NCBI RefSeq assembly: GCF_020782235.1
Contig: NZ_JAJGNO010000011.1
Coordinates: 102,943 to 166,942 of the forward strand
From: Sphingobium naphthae
GTDB taxonomy: Bacteria; Pseudomonadota; Alphaproteobacteria; Sphingomonadales; Sphingomonadaceae
Length of the DNA: 64,000 bases
Direction of reading: 5' to 3'
The notes beneath the pieces were generated by a model. The model worked only from the letters and a program-made list of their open reading frames with translations, was not told where the DNA came from and did not search any database. The translations under genes were made by a program, and so were the position numbers. Below, piece by piece: positions 18,629-26,710 of the stretch; position 1 is the stretch's first letter, and each line of letters opens with the position of its first letter.

Positions 18629-20419
18629 TTGAGGGCGATCGAGAAATTTCCCAATCTTGTCACCATGTTCTTCACCCGCGCCAAGGAAAAGGGCGACAAG
18701 CCCTTCCTTTGGCGCAAGACCGAGGGCGAATGGCAGCCGCTCAGCTGGGCGGAGGTCGCCCGTCAGGTCGCCGCCCTGTCCGCCGCGCTCAAGGCGCAGG
18801 GGCTGAAACCCGGCGATCCGGTGATGCTGGTCAGCGAAAACCGGCCCGAATTCTGCATCGCCGATCTGGCGATCATGGCGGCAGGCTGCGTCACCGTCCC
18901 CACCTACACCACCAACACCACGCGCGATCACCAGCATATCCTGACCGATAGCGGCGCCCGCGCCGTGATCGTGTCCACCGCCAAACTCGCGCAGGCGCTG
19001 ATGCCGGCCGTCATCCGATCGCAAGCCGCCTTCGTCATCGGCATGGAGCCGCTGCGCGGCGCGCAGGGCAGCTGCGCCTGCCACCTGTGGCGCGACCTGA
19101 TCGCCGCCCACGCCCATGATCCCGCGGCCGACGTCGATATCGTCGCCGCCGCGCAGACCGCGACCCGCGACGATCAGGCCTGCATCATCTACACCAGCGG
19201 CACCGGCGGTGCGCCGCGCGGGGTGATGCAGCATCATGGCGCGATCCTGCTGAACTGCGAGGGCGCCGGCGCGATCGTGACCGAGGATTTCGGCTGGGAT
19301 GAGGAGGTTTTTCTCTCCTTCCTGCCGCTCAGCCACGCCTATGAACATAGTGGCGGCCAGTTTCTGCCGATGCTGCTGGGCGGGCAGATCTATTATGCCG
19401 AGGGTTTGGAAAAGCTCGCCAGCAATATCGAGGAAGCGCGCCCCACCATCATGGTGGTCGTGCCCCGCCTGTTCGAAGTGCTGCGCGCCCGCATCATCAA
19501 GTCGATCGAGAAGCAGGGGAAATTCCCTACCTATCTGCTGAACCAGGCGCTGCGCATCGCGGCGAAGGAACAGGCGGGCAAGGGCTCCATCCTGGACGCG
19601 CCGATGAAGGCGCTGCTCGCTCGCACGCTCATTCCCAAGGTGCGCGCGCGCTTCGGTGGCCGGATGAAAGCACTGGTCTCGGGTGGCGCACCCCTCAATC
19701 CTGACGTCGGCCTCTTCTTCCACGCCATGGGCCTCACCCTGCTGCAGGGCTATGGCCAGACCGAAGCGGGTCCTGTGGTCAGTTGCAACCGGCCACGCGC
19801 TGGCATCGCGATGGACACGGTCGGCCCCCCGCTCGATGGCGTCGAGGTGCGGATCGCCGACGATGGCGAGATATTGGTGCGCGGCGAACTGGTCATGCAC
19901 GGCTATTGGCGCAATCCCGCCGAAACCGAAAAAGTGCTCAAGGATGGCTGGCTTCACACCGGTGACATTGGCGAGATCGACGGGCGCGGGCGCATCCGCA
20001 TCACCGATCGCAAGAAGGACCTGATCGTCAACGACAAGGGCGACAATGTCTCTCCGCAAAAAGTGGAAGGCATGCTGACGCTCCAGCCGGAAATCGGCCA
20101 GGCGATGGTCCATGGCGACCGCCGCCCCTATCTGGTCGGGTTGATCGTGCCTGACGTCGAATGGACGCGCGAATGGGCGGAGGCTCAGGGCGTCGGGCCT
20201 GAAGTCGCCACGGCTCTTCCCGCCTATCAGGCGGCGCTGCGCGCGGCGGTCGACCGGGTCAATGACGACCTGTCGGTGATCGAGCGGGTGCGCCGCTTCG
20301 TACTCGCCGACGAAGCCTTCGGGATCGAGAATGAGGAGCTTACCCCCTCGATGAAGATCCGCCGCCACGTCATCCGCAAACGCTATGCCGACCGGCTGGA
20401 CGCGCTCTACAAGGCCTGA
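18629..20419 (+). CDS. AMP-dependent long-chain acyl-CoA synthetase
   Basis: About 596 residues of the ANL superfamily, activating a carboxylic acid as acyl-AMP and then acyl-CoA. The P-loop IIYTSGTGGAPRGV, the A5-type GYGQTEAGP and the A7/A8 motifs LHTGDIGEIDGRGR and ITDRKKDLIV are all present. I chose TTG 18629, placed 7 bases after GCAGGAG, giving an N-terminus MRAIEKFPNLV; an ATG at 18575 in frame is the alternative. The 3' end overlaps the convergent Rid gene by 13 bases. Substrate chain length is not determinable here. Confidence 0.88.
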   Translation: MRAIEKFPNLVTMFFTRAKEKGDKPFLWRKTEGEWQPLSWAEVARQVAALSAALKAQGLKPGDPVMLVSENRPEFCIADLAIMAAGCVTVPTYTTNTTRDHQHILTDSGARAVIVSTAKLAQALMPAVIRSQAAFVIGMEPLRGAQGSCACHLWRDLIAAHAHDPAADVDIVAAAQTATRDDQACIIYTSGTGGAPRGVMQHHGAILLNCEGAGAIVTEDFGWDEEVFLSFLPLSHAYEHSGGQFLPMLLGGQIYYAEGLEKLASNIEEARPTIMVVVPRLFEVLRARIIKSIEKQGKFPTYLLNQALRIAAKEQAGKGSILDAPMKALLARTLIPKVRARFGGRMKALVSGGAPLNPDVGLFFHAMGLTLLQGYGQTEAGPVVSCNRPRAGIAMDTVGPPLDGVEVRIADDGEILVRGELVMHGYWRNPAETEKVLKDGWLHTGDIGEIDGRGRIRITDRKKDLIVNDKGDNVSPQKVEGMLTLQPEIGQAMVHGDRRPYLVGLIVPDVEWTREWAEAQGVGPEVATALPAYQAALRAAVDRVNDDLSVIERVRRFVLADEAFGIENEELTPSMKIRRHVIRKRYADRLDALYKA

Positions 20420-20811
20420 CCAGCCGGGATGCGGGCGATGACCTTGATCTCGAAGTCGAACCCCGCGAGCCAGTTGACGCCGACCGCGGTCCAGTTGGGA
20501 TAGGGCGGTTCCGGGAAGATCTCGGCCTTCACCGCCATGATCGTGTCGAACTGCTGCTCGGGATCGGTATGGAACGTGGTCACGTCGACAATGTCGTCAA
20601 ACCCGCATCCGCCCGCCTGCAACGTCGCCTGAAGGTTGGCGAAGGCGAGCCGGACCTGCGCTTCGAAATCCGGCTCGGGCGATCCGTCGCTACGGCTTCC
20701 CACCTGGCCGGAAACGAACAACAGGTCTCCCGACCGGATGGCAGCCGAATAGGTCTGCGCAGTGTAGAGGTCCTGCTGGCCGGCGGGGAAAATGGCGTCG
20801 CGTTTGGCCAT
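20407..20811 (-). CDS. Rid-family protein (YjgF/YER057c/UK114)
   Basis: 134 residues with the Rid fold: YSAAIRSGDLLFVSGQVG, a central AFANLQATLQAGGCGFDDIVDVT and the C-terminal FEIKVIARIP. Canonical RidA enamine/imine deaminases use an Arg in a PARS-type motif before the last strand. Here the matching stretch reads PNWTAVG, so the catalytic Arg seems absent and classic RidA activity is doubtful. The ATG at 20811 follows an AGGAG; a longer start at 20847 lacks one. Confidence 0.82.
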   Translation of the reverse strand: MAKRDAIFPAGQQDLYTAQTYSAAIRSGDLLFVSGQVGSRSDGSPEPDFEAQVRLAFANLQATLQAGGCGFDDIVDVTTFHTDPEQQFDTIMAVKAEIFPEPPYPNWTAVGVNWLAGFDFEIKVIARIPAGQAL

Positions 20812-20951
20812 GGAATCATCTCCTGCTGTCGGAAGCTTCGGCGACAAGGCGTCACCCTCTGCAGCTGCGCAACAGCGACGCGGCAGCAGGGATGAAGGGC
20901 AGGACGGGCATCACGAAGCCGGGCACGCCCCCTCGCTCCTCGCCCCCTCGC

Positions 20952-21359
20952 TTATGGCTGCTTGGGCGTGCGATAGGGAATGAAATCGCCCAGCGCGCAC
21001 GCGCCCGACGTGATGCCGGACACCGGGCTCGCCGTCGTGGTGAAATCGCCCCGGCACATTTGCGATCCGAAGCTGCGGACGATCATGATGTCGCCGCGCG
21101 TCAGGCCGTTGCAGCTGCCGATCAGTTCATTCTTGTAGACCAGCTTGCTGCTCACCCGATACAGCAGCACATTGTTGCTGATGACCCGCAAATTGGTCTG
21201 CGGCACGCGGCTGATGCAAGTCTGCTTCTCACCGGCGACCTTGCCGGCCAGCGCCTCGTCCAGTTCCGCCATCTGCTTGGGCGTCAACGGCTTGGGCTCG
21301 TAGCTGCCGGTGCATCCCGCCAGCAGCAGCGGCGTCATCCACATCCATGCGCGCATCAT
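20952..21359 (-). CDS. Small hypothetical lipoprotein
   Basis: 135 residues. MMRAWMWMTPLLLAGC has a lipobox, with the Cys at position 16 as likely lipid anchor. Four further cysteines in the mature part could form two disulfides. No family is recognised. A GGAGAG lies 3 bases before the ATG. It follows gloB in the same direction with a 50-base gap. Confidence 0.65.
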   Translation of the reverse strand: MMRAWMWMTPLLLAGCTGSYEPKPLTPKQMAELDEALAGKVAGEKQTCISRVPQTNLRVISNNVLLYRVSSKLVYKNELIGSCNGLTRGDIMIVRSFGSQMCRGDFTTTASPVSGITSGACALGDFIPYRTPKQP

Positions 21360-21409
21360 CGTCTCTCCATCTTGGCCGTATCTTGGACGGCGACGTGCGC
21401 CGCCAACCG

Positions 21410-22132
21410 TCAGGCGGCATCCTTGGCGGCGCGCCGCTCCGCCAACTCCTCGGCATCGCGCGCGCGCATGAAGATGTTCGTCGCGCGTTCCTCGCCGATG
21501 CTGGTCGGCACCGTCGCTTCGCCGCGCGCCCGCGCTGCCTCCACCGCCGCAACCCGCGCAGCCAACGCCGCATTGTCCGGCTCCACCGTCAGCGCGAAGC
21601 GACCGTTGGAGAGCGTATATTCATGCGCGCAATAGACGCACGTATCTTCCGGCAGAGCGGCCAGCCTCTGCAGATTGGCGAACATCTGCGCCGCCGTCCC
21701 TTCGAACAACCGGCCGCAACCCATGGCGAACAACGTGTCGCCGACAAAAGCGATCCGCTCATCGGACAGGTGATAGGCGATATGCCCCGCCGTATGCGCG
21801 GGCACCGCCATCACCTGCGCGACATGGTCGCCGATGCGAACGCTGTCGCCTTCGCCGACCATCCGGTCGAGCGTGCCGATCCGCTCCGCTTCCGCGGCCG
21901 GACCGGTAATGATGCAGCCGGTGGCCGCCTTGATCGCCGCATTGCCGCCGGTATGGTCGCCATGCCAATGCGTGTTCCAGATCTGGTCGATCCGCCACCC
22001 GCGCGCCGCCGCCGCTTCCAGCACCGGGTCGGCCACCGCCGGGTCGACCGCCACCGTCTCGCCACTGGCGGCGTCATGCACCAGCCAGACATAGTTGTCG
22101 GATAGCACCGGGATGCGGACGACCTCCAGCAT
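21410..22132 (-). CDS. gloB: Hydroxyacylglutathione hydrolase (glyoxalase II)
   Basis: A 240-residue metallo-beta-lactamase-fold thioesterase that releases D-lactate and glutathione from S-lactoylglutathione. The metal motif THWHGDHTGG is near 54-63; further ligands are in VPAHTAGHI and FVGDTLFAMGCGRLFEG. A YCAHEYTLSN glutathione-binding motif lies near 168. It begins three bases after the gloA stop, so both detoxification steps are made together. Confidence 0.95.
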   Translation of the reverse strand: MLEVVRIPVLSDNYVWLVHDAASGETVAVDPAVADPVLEAAAARGWRIDQIWNTHWHGDHTGGNAAIKAATGCIITGPAAEAERIGTLDRMVGEGDSVRIGDHVAQVMAVPAHTAGHIAYHLSDERIAFVGDTLFAMGCGRLFEGTAAQMFANLQRLAALPEDTCVYCAHEYTLSNGRFALTVEPDNAALAARVAAVEAARARGEATVPTSIGEERATNIFMRARDAEELAERRAAKDAA

Positions 22133-22135
22133 GGC

Positions 22136-22582
22136 TTACCAGACGCCGGTATTAGGCATGGACGCCCATGGCTCGGCGGGGGGCAGATGCCCGTCCTGCA
22201 GCAGCTCGACGGAAATGTTGTCGGGTGAGCGGACGAACGCCATATGCCCGTCGCGCGGCGGGCGGTTGATCGTCACGCCCGCGTCCATCAGCCGCTGGCA
22301 GGTGTCGTAGATATTCTCGACCCGATAGGCGAGATGGCCGAAATTGCGGCCGCCATCATAGACTTCCGCCGGGCTGCCATCCTCCGCCGGCCAGTTGTAG
22401 GTGAGCTCCACCTGCGCATCCTCATCGCCTGGCGCCGCCAGGAAGACCAGCGTGAACCGGCCTTTCTCATTGTCGAACCGCCGCACCTCCCGAAGCCCGA
22501 TCAGTTCGAAAAAGGCCTTCGTCTTCTCGACGTCGGCGACGCGGATCATGCTATGCAGATATTTGGGCAATTCGATCTCCAT
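22136..22582 (-). CDS. gloA: Lactoylglutathione lyase (glyoxalase I)
   Basis: A 148-residue VOC-superfamily enzyme that isomerises the methylglyoxal-glutathione hemithioacetal. Visible features are [17 protein letters not shown] (first metal His), [18 protein letters not shown] (second His) and [11 protein letters not shown] (last Glu). First gene of the gloA-gloB unit; it diverges from the SIMPL gene. Confidence 0.92.
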   Translation of the reverse strand: MEIELPKYLHSMIRVADVEKTKAFFELIGLREVRRFDNEKGRFTLVFLAAPGDEDAQVELTYNWPAEDGSPAEVYDGGRNFGHLAYRVENIYDTCQRLMDAGVTINRPPRDGHMAFVRSPDNISVELLQDGHLPPAEPWASMPNTGVW

Positions 22583-22672
22583 TCGTCGCTATCAAGCAAC
22601 GGTTCATCTCTAGGGTGACAATCTCCCGCTCAAGATAAGGTGGGGTGGCACCGGACGAAAGAGGGCAGCATC

Positions 22673-23374
22673 ATGGATATGCGGGACAAGGTCTTTCTGG
22701 GCAGTGCGGCGCTGCTCGCCTTCGGCGCGATCGCCGGCGGCTATCTGCTGGGCGACGGACTGAAGCGCGCCAAGGTCGCCGATCGATCGGTGACCGTGCG
22801 GGGACTGGCTGAAAAGGATGTCACTGCCGATCTCGCCACCTGGTCGATCAGCTATTCGGCGACCGGTTTCGACCTGCCCACCGTGCGCAGCGAGATCGAC
22901 GCCAACACGCGCGAACTGCGCGCCTATTTCACTGGCCTGGGGTTCAAGCCCGAAGACCTCACGCCCACCGGCGCCGGCGTCAACCAATGGCTCAACAACG
23001 GGGTCAACACCATCACCATCACGCAACGCATGCTGTTGCGCACCACCGACATCGCCCGCGCGCAAAGGGCCGTGGCGCAGCAGTTCGATCTGGTCCGCCG
23101 CGGCGTGACGCTGCAGGAAGGGTCGGGCATGCGCTACAGCTTCACCAAGCTCAACGACATCAAGCCGCAGATGGTTGCCGCCGCCACGAAGGATGCCCGC
23201 GCCGCCGCCGAACAATTCGCCAAGGATTCGGGCGCTGACGTCGGCGGCATCAAGAGCGCGACTCAGGGCTATTTCTCGATCGACGCACGCGACGGCGAAG
23301 GCGGCGAGGGCGGCAGCGACACGCCCTACAAGAAGGTGCGCGTCGTCACCACCGTCGACTTCTACTTGCGATAA
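22673..23374 (+). CDS. SIMPL-domain (DUF541) protein
   Basis: 233 residues with an N-terminal signal anchor (LGSAALLAFGAIAGGYLLG) followed by the SIMPL/DUF541 fold: VTVRGLAEKDVTADLATWSI through a C-terminal VRVVTTVDFYL. Members are exported proteins of poorly known function, some linked to oxidative stress. I start at ATG 22673 behind a GAGGG; the in-frame start at 22640 has no ribosome-binding sequence. Confidence 0.82.
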   Translation: MDMRDKVFLGSAALLAFGAIAGGYLLGDGLKRAKVADRSVTVRGLAEKDVTADLATWSISYSATGFDLPTVRSEIDANTRELRAYFTGLGFKPEDLTPTGAGVNQWLNNGVNTITITQRMLLRTTDIARAQRAVAQQFDLVRRGVTLQEGSGMRYSFTKLNDIKPQMVAAATKDARAAAEQFAKDSGADVGGIKSATQGYFSIDARDGEGGEGGSDTPYKKVRVVTTVDFYLR

Positions 23375-23402
23375 GGCCGCGCTGCCCCGTCGGGGCTCGG
23401 CC
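23375..23402. terminator. Stem-loop after the SIMPL gene
   Basis: A two-tier GC-rich stem: outer GGCCG/CGGCC and inner CCCC-GTC-GGGG, beginning directly after the SIMPL stop. The next gene (TonB receptor) converges at 23521. No T-run follows. The remaining 118 bases hold nothing I recognise. Confidence 0.5.
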
Positions 23403-23520
23403 ATTCAGCCGGCCCGCATTGCGTCCGTAAGACGCTGGTCGGCGACATTCCGCCTCACAGGAAGAGCGAGACCGGAGCGCCACTCGGAAGTAGCGCCCCA
23501 GCCCCCGCCTCACCCTGCCG

Positions 23521-26004
23521 TCAATATTTGTAGCGCAACTCTATGCCAAAGGTGCGCGGGTTGATGACGGCGCGCTTATAATAGCGCAGCAGGACGCCGT
23601 CATTGAGGCCGACCCGCGAGCGGTCATTGGCGACCGACACCACCGCATATTTGTCGAAGATATTGTTCGCGAACAGCCCGATGCTGTAGGCGTCGGCTTC
23701 ATAGGTCAGCGATGCGCGATGCAGCACATAGCTGGGCAGCTTGTCGCCATAGGCGCGATCCCAGCCTAGCCGCGTGACGACGCTGCCACGATAAGTCGCG
23801 GTCCAATCGGCGACGATCGCGCCTTCCTGCACGGGATAGCTGTAGGTCGCGCCTAGGCTGCCACTATTCTTAGCAGAACCCGGCAGCCGATCGCCCGCCA
23901 GCGCGTCCAGCTTGTCGGGCGCGCTGGGGTAGCTTCCCGCCGGGTCGTTGACGGCGATCACGCCCGGCACATCCTGCGTCAGCTTGGCGTCGACATAGGA
24001 ATAGGTGCCGTGGATGGACAGCCCGTCGATCGGCGACGCCTGGAACGATGTTTCGAAGCCTTCCGACTTCGCCTTGCCGCCGTTGACGGTGATGCCGACG
24101 ATGCCGTTCAGCGTTGCCGAATCCGTCTGGATGCCGTCCCATTTGATCTGGAACACGTTGAAGTTGAACGTCAGCCTGCGATCGAAAAACTGGGTGCGGA
24201 TGCCGATTTCGGCATTCTTGGTCGTGTCGGGACCATATTGGACTTCGTTCGGCAGGCCGCAGGGCAGCTGCGTATTGTTGATATGGTCACCGTCCGGATC
24301 GTTCGGCAGCGGGTCCGGGCAAGGCGCCACGCTGTTGGGACCGCCGATGCGATAGCCCTTGCTGTAGGTGGCGTAGAGCATCAGGTCCGGCGTGAAATTA
24401 TAGGAGCTGTTGAATTTCCACACCCAGCCGCTCTTCTTCGCGGTGCCGCCGGCCGCCGGCAGATCATAGGGGCTGACCGGGTTATCATAAAAAGGCGTCT
24501 CTGGGTCGTCTATCAGCGGCACCGTCAAAGCGCCCGCGATCCGGGACTTGTAACCGAAATAGCGGGCACCCGCCGTGACCTGCCATTCCGGCGTCACCCG
24601 AAACGTGCCTTCGCCAAAGATCGCCCGCTCGGTGACTTTGGACCGGGTGTAGGACGCATATTCGACTTCGTCGGGATTGGGCTGGGTGCCGAATTCGACC
24701 CAAGGATGGTTGGGCACATGTTCGATATAGTCGCGATGGCGCTTCAGTTGATTGTAGAAGCCGCCGATCACCCAGCTGAACGGCCCGCCATGGGTCGAGA
24801 CGAACCGCACTTCCTGATTGAACTGCTTGCGGCGGTCGTTGGACTCGTTCCAGCTGGAAAAGGCCGGAAACTCTTCATAGCCATAATCGAGATCGAGCAG
24901 CAGATCGGTGTTGTCGGACTGGCTGACGCTCTTGACATCGGTATAGGCTGTGGTGGCGACCAGCTCGGCGAAATCGGCGAGGTTGGCGTTGATTTCCATG
25001 CTGCCCAGATGCGCGCGACGATTCACCGGTTCGATGTAGCGCGCAGCGCTTTCATAACGGCCCGTGCCCAGCACGCCATTGCTGTTATATTGGCCGCCCT
25101 CGGTTTTCGTCCGCTGGAAGGCATAGGTGAAATTGACCTTCAGATCCTCACTGAACTGGACCAGCAACTGGTTGCGGGTCGTGATCGTCTTCTCGAAGTT
25201 CAGGTCCTTGCTCTCTTTGAGGTTCGCGGCATAGTCCGACGGCGTCACGCCGTCGGGGCCGCTCGGCTGCGGCAGCGAGACACCCGGCGTCTGGAGCAGC
25301 AGCGTATAATCGATGAAGCCGGGATCATAATAATAGCCCGTCGCCGACCGGAAGGCGACATGGTCCTGCAAAATCGGGATGTTGATGACACCGTCAATCT
25401 GGTATCCCGCCTTTTCGCTGTGCGTCTTGGCATAGAGGCGGCTGTGCACTTCGCCGCCGAAATTGTTGGTGTCGGGACGATTGGGAATGTTGCGAATGGC
25501 GCCGGCCAGAGTGCCCAGGCCATACAGCGTTCCCTGCGGCCCCAGCAGCGTTTCCACCCGCGCGATGTCGAGCAGCTTGAAATCATAGTAAAGCGGCACT
25601 TCGCCCAGATACATGCCGAGCGCATCGTCATAGGAAGCGCCCGACGTGCTGGAGTCCGAGGCGTTGAGGCCCCGCAGCACGATCGTGCCGGTGGAACCCG
25701 GCCCGGTATCCGAAATGGTCATGCCGGGCGTGAAATCGGCCAGATCGCGCACATCGTCGATCCGCTGGCGAGCAATCTGTTCCTGCCCCAAGGCAGTGAT
25801 GTTGATCGGCACATCCTGAAGGGACGTCGCGCGGCGAGTCGCCGTGACCACGATTTCGGTACCGCCGCCGGCAGCGCCGTCGGCCGCAGCCTGCGCCCAG
25901 GCCGAGTTGGTTCCCGCGCCCATAAGCATGGTCGCGCCAAGCAAGGTATTGCGAAACAATTTCATAGCCACTTTGACCCCTTTTGCTGAGCCTTTAAGTG
26001 ACAT
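23521..26004 (-). CDS. TonB-dependent outer-membrane receptor
   Basis: An 827-residue beta-barrel receptor. A signal peptide ends at AWA-QA near 38. A TonB box-like EIVVTATRR follows at about 50, then the plug (DVPINITALGQEQIARQRIDDVRDL, about 60-170) and the barrel ending in the C-terminal aromatic ELRYKY. It takes up a ligand against TonB energy; the ligand is not shown by sequence. It diverges from the urea/guanidine operon, which contains its own ABC importer, so outer-membrane uptake for that pathway is plausible. AAGGGGAAGG immediately precedes the ATG at 26004; a start at 25965 (MKLFRNTL) is also possible. Confidence 0.88.
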   Translation of the reverse strand: MSLKGSAKGVKVAMKLFRNTLLGATMLMGAGTNSAWAQAAADGAAGGGTEIVVTATRRATSLQDVPINITALGQEQIARQRIDDVRDLADFTPGMTISDTGPGSTGTIVLRGLNASDSSTSGASYDDALGMYLGEVPLYYDFKLLDIARVETLLGPQGTLYGLGTLAGAIRNIPNRPDTNNFGGEVHSRLYAKTHSEKAGYQIDGVINIPILQDHVAFRSATGYYYDPGFIDYTLLLQTPGVSLPQPSGPDGVTPSDYAANLKESKDLNFEKTITTRNQLLVQFSEDLKVNFTYAFQRTKTEGGQYNSNGVLGTGRYESAARYIEPVNRRAHLGSMEINANLADFAELVATTAYTDVKSVSQSDNTDLLLDLDYGYEEFPAFSSWNESNDRRKQFNQEVRFVSTHGGPFSWVIGGFYNQLKRHRDYIEHVPNHPWVEFGTQPNPDEVEYASYTRSKVTERAIFGEGTFRVTPEWQVTAGARYFGYKSRIAGALTVPLIDDPETPFYDNPVSPYDLPAAGGTAKKSGWVWKFNSSYNFTPDLMLYATYSKGYRIGGPNSVAPCPDPLPNDPDGDHINNTQLPCGLPNEVQYGPDTTKNAEIGIRTQFFDRRLTFNFNVFQIKWDGIQTDSATLNGIVGITVNGGKAKSEGFETSFQASPIDGLSIHGTYSYVDAKLTQDVPGVIAVNDPAGSYPSAPDKLDALAGDRLPGSAKNSGSLGATYSYPVQEGAIVADWTATYRGSVVTRLGWDRAYGDKLPSYVLHRASLTYEADAYSIGLFANNIFDKYAVVSVANDRSRVGLNDGVLLRYYKRAVINPRTFGIELRYKY

Positions 26005-26327
26005 CCTTCCCCTTGGCGCTCTGGCGGAGCCGGCGCCTTGTCGGCCATGTCAGGCCGTTGCGATCATGTCCCTGACCCTGACGAATGCCCGGATAGTCAC
26101 TGCTGCGGCTGACATCCCTGTCTTGCGGGATGCCTGTTCCGCCGATCGCGCGATCGCCCCAGGCTACTGTGTCGTCGGTCGCGCGGGCCGGCATCGGCCA
26201 GCCTTTAAGACCCACACTGCAGACCTGCTGTCGATCCACGATCCCTCACATATTGGCCTGTGCTGTCGGCCGTTGCCTGTCCCTGTCTGTCGCCGCTTCA
26301 AAGGGCGGCAAGCGATACGGTATGGAT

Positions 26328-26351
26328 ATTACGGAATGCGTCAAGCGTAAT
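26328..26351. promoter_or_regulatory. Inverted repeat ATTACG-N12-CGTAAT
   Basis: Perfect 6-base half-sites at 26328-26333 and 26346-26351, in the AT-rich part of the divergent region. A TTGACG on the minus strand falls between them, a possible -35 for the receptor gene. The same half-sites recur back-to-back at 26640-26649. Operator role is inferred. Confidence 0.45.
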
Positions 26352-26546
26352 AATTTTGCAGTTGCTCAGTATTAAGGCCGATCATGATGCGCCGCACAAG
26401 TCGCGCCTTTTCGTGGATTAGGACGCGCGCCTGATTTCAATCTAATCCCACGGCACGCTTACACATCTTCTTCGGCGGATCGCGCAAACTGGCTCGCCCC
26501 GAATCGTGCCATCATCTTCAAAGACGGGCTAAAATGAGCAGGATTA

Positions 26547-26581
26547 GCGTGCACGCCCCCACGCAAATACTGACGTGGAGG
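26547..26581. promoter_or_regulatory. Palindrome GCGTGCACGC plus adjoining hairpin
   Basis: A perfect 10-base palindrome at 26547-26556 is followed at once by a stem of CCCCCACG (26556-26563) with CGTGGAGG (26574-26581), one mismatch, 10-base loop. It lies about 130 bases before the substrate-binding protein gene. It may be an operator or a leader structure. Confidence 0.35.
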
Positions 26582-26639
26582 AGATATAACGAACAACCGC
26601 GCCATATCCGCCACGGAAAACTGTTATTATCTTTTTTCA

Positions 26640-26649
26640 ATTACGTAAT
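26640..26649. promoter_or_regulatory. Palindrome ATTACGTAAT
   Basis: A perfect 10-base palindrome, 61 bases before the operon's first ATG, at the edge of a very AT-rich run (TTATTATCTTTTTT) that probably holds the core promoter. It is made of the same ATTACG/CGTAAT halves as the repeat at 26328-26351. Confidence 0.45.
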
Positions 26650-26710
26650 ATTTTGCGGTAGACATGGACAGCATCTGCGGTGATGCTGCGATGCGAAAGG
26701 GGATCGAATC

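Larger units (their letters stand above)
26005..26710. other. 700-bp divergent regulatory region
   Basis: Gene-free gap between the receptor (leftward) and the ABC operon (rightward). It is clearly AT-richer than the flanks from about 26320 to 26660. It holds two palindromes with shared ATTACG/CGTAAT half-sites, a 10-base palindrome next to a hairpin, and short open frames with no protein-like character. I searched it by eye for guanidine-I, -II and -III riboswitch signatures and found none. Confidence 0.6.

Noticed and set aside
24010..25989. 659-codon frame antisense to the TonB receptor
   Set aside because: Shadow frame; the receptor on the other strand has signal peptide, plug, barrel and C-terminal aromatic residue.
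26005..26375. Small genes upstream of the TonB receptor
   Set aside because: Frames of about 80-170 codons overlap each other on both strands, one continuing into the receptor gene; none looks protein-like.
26395..26710. Guanidine riboswitch (class I, II or III) before the carboxylase operon
   Set aside because: Expected from the pathway, but I find none of the conserved GGGTTCCG/GGTCCGAGAG blocks of class I, no paired hairpins with ACGR loops, and no class III core. A covariance-model search would be decisive.
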